From: Agapanthus africanus
Lineage: Eukaryota > Streptophyta > Magnoliopsida > Asparagales > Amaryllidaceae
Assembly (NCBI GenBank): GCA_030015575.1
Contig: JASDDO010000006.1
Coordinates: 110,104,045 to 110,168,044, forward strand
Direction of reading: 5' to 3'
Length of the DNA: 64,000 nucleotides
This document shows positions 60,175 to 64,000 of this stretch, piece after piece. Positions within the stretch are counted from its first letter, which is position 1; every line of letters begins with the position of its first letter. The translations under genes were made by a program, and so were the position numbers. The notes beneath the pieces were generated by a model, which saw nothing but the letters and a program-made list of their open reading frames with translations, was not told the origin of the DNA and made no database searches.

Positions 60175-61494
60175 ACGACTTGTACCGCTTTTGGGCGTCT
60201 GACTTTTACCAACCCCCTTAGCCCGCCATGCGATGCTCATAGACGAACGGACCAGACTGTACGGAAATTGTCACTGACAGGCTCAATAGGGTGTCTGGAT
60301 GAGTTCGCTCATCGATGTCCCTTTTGGTCAATACCTGGTAGACCGTTACGTATGGCTAATACCTCTGACGTGCTAGTGGTTAAATACACAACCAAAGTAT
60401 TGACGAGTCTTTAGAGTCCCCCACAGACCGTTTTCTCAAGTTTCGGGCGAAACGCTGTAGAGGCCGTATGGAGATATGGCAGGGTTCGATCATATACGTG
60501 CTGTATTGCACGGATCATGATCGGACGGATAATACTAGCGGGCTTTGGTTTAAGCCGGATCCTAATATTGTACAGTATAGATTTTGTCTCATTGCATTTG
60601 TATTCGGTCGGAATACAAATGCGGGTATGTATATACAGTAGCGGGGTTTTCCTGTAATTTATTACGGGATCGTATTTTTGGAGTTGCCAGTTTGCTTTCC
60701 GTTTCGGCCATTTTTCTTTTGTTCCTTCTTTGGCTGAAATTTGGTGGAGAAGGGGTTATTTGCAAGCATGCAAATTTGTTTAGTGGAGGGTGTTATTTGC
60801 TAGTAGTTGTTTCATGATGGTTGTAGCTTGCATTGACTTCATTTGTTCATCATGACTTGATACGATTAGGTGTTGGAGTGGAGATTTGGTTGTGATCATT
60901 ATTCTTCATGATTATCACTTTCTCTCTCTTGCATGATTATTCATCCACTCCCTCCCTCTTGGCTTTGCTCTCTCTCATTCTCCAATCAAGGGGCTGGCCA
61001 CAAGATGATGGCTGTCCAAATTTTTTGGGGAGAAAAAAAAATTGGTTCTCATTTTGCTTGCAAAATCCTTTTGTTCATCTCCCAAAGCTTATTCCTTCAC
61101 CTCCACCAAAAGGGCAACTTCTAGTAACCCCAAGAGACAAACCATCCTACACTTCATATACAGTATTCTTGGACACGTCGACTCGCCAACTTCGTGCCCG
61201 AGTTTCCTCGATCCAGAGGTGGGAGCCCGTAAAAGAACCCGGCGATGTGGTGCCCTTCCGACGTGGAGATGAAGACCGGAGATTCCGCGGGGAGATCGGG
61301 ATGACGACGAGAAGACCGAAGGACACGGATCGCTCGGTATATCTCTCTAACCCTTCTCTAGTTAGCTAGGAGTAGGTTAATGGCCCGATCCGGGTTTAAA
61401 GTGCGCGGTGGTTCCGGTTTACAAGTTTAAAGAAAAGTATCGTTTCCGCATTTTGGCCTGGGATTGACGGCCGGGGCGTCGCCGTGCACTTACA
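60175..61494 (+). repeat. B2 5' LTR, second part
   Basis: Resumes with the ACGAC target copy and ends GTGCACTTACA one base before the primer site. Confidence 0.9.
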
Positions 61495-61495
61495 C

Positions 61496-61508
61496 TGGTA
61501 TCAGAGCC
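61496..61508 (+). promoter_or_regulatory. B2 primer-binding site
   Basis: TGGTATCAGAGCC, initiator-Met tRNA type. Confidence 0.9.
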
Positions 61509-61700
61509 ACGCCATTAACCTAGTCTAGCTTGCTCTAACATCTTTACAAGTTCGATCGATCAGATTTTCCAAAAGCGTTTTTCATGCATCAGTTTTCTTT
61601 CGAATTTTTTTTGGCTTGAAAATGTTTTTAGTACATTGCAGAAATACGTGCAGGGAATTCTAAGCATTCTGTGAAAATTTGGTCGCGTGAAGTCACATTT

Positions 61701-61749
61701 CCACCGTGGAACCGCGGCCAAACCCACTCATTGGCCGCTGTTCCGCCGC
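61701..61749 (+). promoter_or_regulatory. B2 GC-rich leader hairpin
   Basis: GGAACCGCGGCCAA pairs with TTGGCCGCTGTTCC at 13 of 14 positions around a 9-nt loop, about 190 nt after the primer site. Confidence 0.68.
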
Positions 61750-63289
61750 TACTTTGACTGTTCATTGCATCAAATTTTTACAGTGGGCTTCTGAGTTGAA
61801 AATGGGTTTTTGGAATATTCTTTTTGGGCCCAGATTTTCTTTGAGCGCTAAAGTAATGCTTGGGGCCCACTTCAGTAAATTTGATCGATCGAAAATTTTA
61901 AATATGTTAGTTCATAGTATTTACATTATATCAGCGACCGTGAATGTCATTTGATCGGTAAATCCTGTCTAACTGTTATAGCTCTTTTAGACGGATTTGC
62001 GAACGTGACATTCACGTTGATGTTCTGTGTTGTGCTGTGATGTTGCGGATTTGTCGTGGTGGATAACCTGGATGCAATGGTAGTACAGTTTGGTTTTATA
62101 TGTACATTTGATATTGCGGGGCGAGCGTCCGACATGTGGACTGTTGTTACTGCCTGTTTGTATATTATTCTTTTAGGGTACGACCGGGCTGAGGTCGATG
62201 TACCCGTTGTATGTATATTTTTACTTTCTGTACTAGGATTACCCCACGGAGGGGTGCACAGATAGCCGGGTTCTAGAGGGCAACGGGCCTGCATCTCATG
62301 GCTTTGAGACGGAGGGGGCTTCACTCTAGAATTGGCGGGCTATTCGCCGCACTCGTAGGGGGTACAGGTTGACCAAAAGAGGGGTGCCCAAGTTACCGGA
62401 TTCCATGAAGTGTTGGGTGGTCCATTCACGTTGCTGAAGGGGGCTGCCTCGCTTCAGGTTTTGGCGGGTAACTTTCCGCGCCCGTAGGGGTCTAGGATTT
62501 CATTGCACAGGCTATCCACACGACCAGGAGAACGTCGGGTTTCAGTAGCGGCTCTATGAAACCCGGGGATCCCAGATATCTGTATTGTTCTGTGATGCTT
62601 ATTACATTTCTGTGATGTTGCATTTTATCACGCCTTGAGCGAATATTATATATTGATATATATACTAGTAGATGTTGTATATGTTTTGCATACGCGCTAG
62701 TCCAGTCCCCGCTCTGTCATTAGTTAAGTAACCTAACGGGTAATGACGGGACCCAGTGGCGAATGCGGATGGCATATACGTACATCATTATTTTCGTTCT
62801 TTATTGGTGTGATCAATTGATGGGACTGCATTGATTCGGATCAATGCAAGCTAAACAAACTTATTCTGATGTTGTTGGAACATTTTTCAAAAAAAAGATG
62901 TTATTGCAAGGACGTTCTCTTTTGTTTTGCAAAGTGGTATTCGGTTATGAATATCCAACACCTCAGTCGACGAGGCAAGGGCCGAGATCCCTTCACCGGG
63001 AGTGACCCCTTGGACAGAAGTTTGCGTCACGGCAATAACTTCACTATAGTCGATTACTTTTGCTTTGCATCGTGGTATTCAGTCGGAATATCCTGCACCT
63101 CATTCTACGGGGAAAGAGCCGAGATCCCTTCACCGGGAGTCACCTCTTTAGCAAAGGTTTTCGCCACTATATTTTTTAAAAAGCTATCTGGTTCCTTCAA
63201 CGATATCAAGTTCATTACGTTAAAGGTTTTTTGCCAAAAACCATTCGTAGCCCTACGTCATTTCAGACAGGTAGCACGTAGTATTCATG

Positions 63290-63499
63290 CTATGTTTGTT
63301 GACCATCGTCAAGGCATAGTGAATGGTAGCTGCTTGTTACCCTTCTGCAGCATAGATAGATGCGTTAGTTTGGGATAGTCGTACTACTATTTTGGCCTAC
63401 GTTAAGGGTATGTACGTGTGGGTTCAAATTAACCTAGATAATGACGGATAGAACTTGACATGTGACTTATGATTTGTTGACCTTCGTCAAGGACATAAG
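63290..63499 (+). promoter_or_regulatory. B2 three stem-loops of the leader
   Basis: Loop 1 at 63290-63319 (CTATG/CATAG), loop 2 at 63380-63416 (CGTAC...GTACG), loop 3 at 63466-63499 (CTTATG/CATAAG). Core types differ: loops 1 and 3 are D-like (TTGTTGACC...), loop 2 is A-like (TTTTGGCCTACG). Confidence 0.7.
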
Positions 63500-63775
63500 A
63501 GCATGGGGTAAAAATCACATCGGGAGTTTCTAAAGAAACTGAAACTTGCCAGATATGCGCATACCTTCTGGAGTGTGATAACGTGAGTGGATTCCATCAC
63601 GTTATCATGCGATGATAGTTGGACCCCGATTCCCACTGATGAGTTGGTTTACTCCTCAGGTGATCCCGACTAATTCTTCTTTCAGGTTTGGAGGAGAATT
63701 TGACGGTACAGTGGGAGGTTTCCTGATTAGATAAATAGGTAACCATTCTAATCTAGGTTAGAGTGCACGCTGTGT

Positions 63776-63799
63776 GTTTCTTTTTTCTCTCTCTGGCAG
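63776..63799 (+). promoter_or_regulatory. B2 pyrimidine tract and CAG, 3' splice-site-like
   Basis: TTCTTTTTTCTCTCTCTGGCAG is followed by CGACCATGACC, the same site as in B1. Confidence 0.45.
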
Positions 63800-63829
63800 C
63801 GACCATGACCCGACCCTATACTATGACTA

Positions 63830-64000
63830 AGTGACCAAGATTAACTGAACCTTCTTAAACACTCGCTTTTGGATTGTCAGAGTTGCATACCTCATTGCCA
63901 CTCCTACTTTTACCCTTTTCTCCACGACACCCCGTATTACTACGAACGTCCACTTCCATTGGAAAAAACCATCGTATGGTTATATACGAACTCGAAGGAA
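63830..64000 (+). mobile_element. B2 non-gag segment after the leader, cut by the window end
   Basis: Matches (inverted) the copy of the 409-bp segment of B1 that lies nearest its leader, from about 63880 onward. This shows the segment belongs to family B and is not a private feature of B1. Confidence 0.75.

Larger units (their letters stand above)
61509..63799 (+). other. B2 untranslated leader
   Basis: Contains the GC hairpin, the duplicated block (about 62.92-63.01 and 63.06-63.15 kb, each with GAGATCCCTTCACCGGGAGT) and the three stem-loops. It ends in a pyrimidine tract plus CAG (63776-63799) followed by CGACCATGACC. Confidence 0.75.
49022..64000 (+). mobile_element. Copia element B2, 5' part, interrupted by A2 and running past the window
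   Basis: Plus strand: 5' LTR in two pieces (49022-49819 and 60175-61494) around A2, primer site, leader to 63799, then the family-B segment in place of gag up to the window end. LTR length without A2 is about 2.1 kb, as in B1. Its overall similarity to B1 is much lower than that between LTRs of one element, so they are separate, older copies. Coding and 3' LTR lie outside the window. Confidence 0.88.

Noticed and set aside
62869-63378. 169-codon frame in the B2 leader with similar peptides in B1, C1 and C2
   Set aside because: The similar peptides come from the shared duplicated DNA block. The frame itself does not hold over its length in the other copies.

Overview
The window reads as nuclear plant DNA: a heterochromatin-like stack of LTR retrotransposons with no host gene, tRNA, rRNA or CRISPR array that I can recognise. 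Ty1/copia elements primed from initiator-Met tRNA (primer site TGGTATCAGAGCC), with LTRs of about 2.1-2.2 kb and an Angela-like gag-pol, fill about 57 kb. The left end carries a different, much longer LTR that looks Ty3/gypsy (Tekay-like). The species cannot be named from this sequence. Element labels (A1, A2, B1, B2, C1, C2, D) are mine.

Layout. 1-3786: a gypsy-type LTR with a 39-bp tandem array. 3787-4748: unassigned, with one uncharacterised reading frame. 4749-13496: A1, minus strand. 13497-33740: C1, minus strand, with C2 (18922-29298, minus, 5-bp target duplication AAGTT) inside it. 33741-42028: B1, minus strand. 42029 to about 46575: D, plus strand. About 46576-49021: unassigned, including a field of GCAC motifs. 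49022 to beyond 64000: B2, plus strand, with a complete A2 (49820-60174, target duplication ACGAC) inside its 5' LTR. Nesting order: B1 sits in an LTR of D, C1 in the 3' LTR of B1, A1 in the 3' LTR of C1, C2 in the leader of C1, and A2 in the 5' LTR of B2. LTR differences counted by eye agree with this order: B1 about 6%, A1, C1 and C2 about 2.5%, A2 about 3.6%. The left ends of A1, C1, B1 and D all disappear at one point, 4748/4749, so one rearrangement younger than A1 is the simplest explanation.

How the parts work together. Families A and D carry gag and pol. Families B and C show no gag in any copy where that region can be seen, yet they share with A the primer site, the purine tract AAGTGGGAGAT and similar LTR ends. 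They also share two structured leader elements with A and D. One is a GC-rich hairpin of 44-47 nt lying about 185-195 nt after the primer site. The other is a run of three stem-loops about 85-95 nt apart, some 0.5 kb before the gag start. In both, the paired arms change together between families. I read this as gag-bearing copia families plus gag-less relatives mobilised in trans, with the leader structures as candidate packaging, dimerisation or translation signals. All coding regions are broken fossils.
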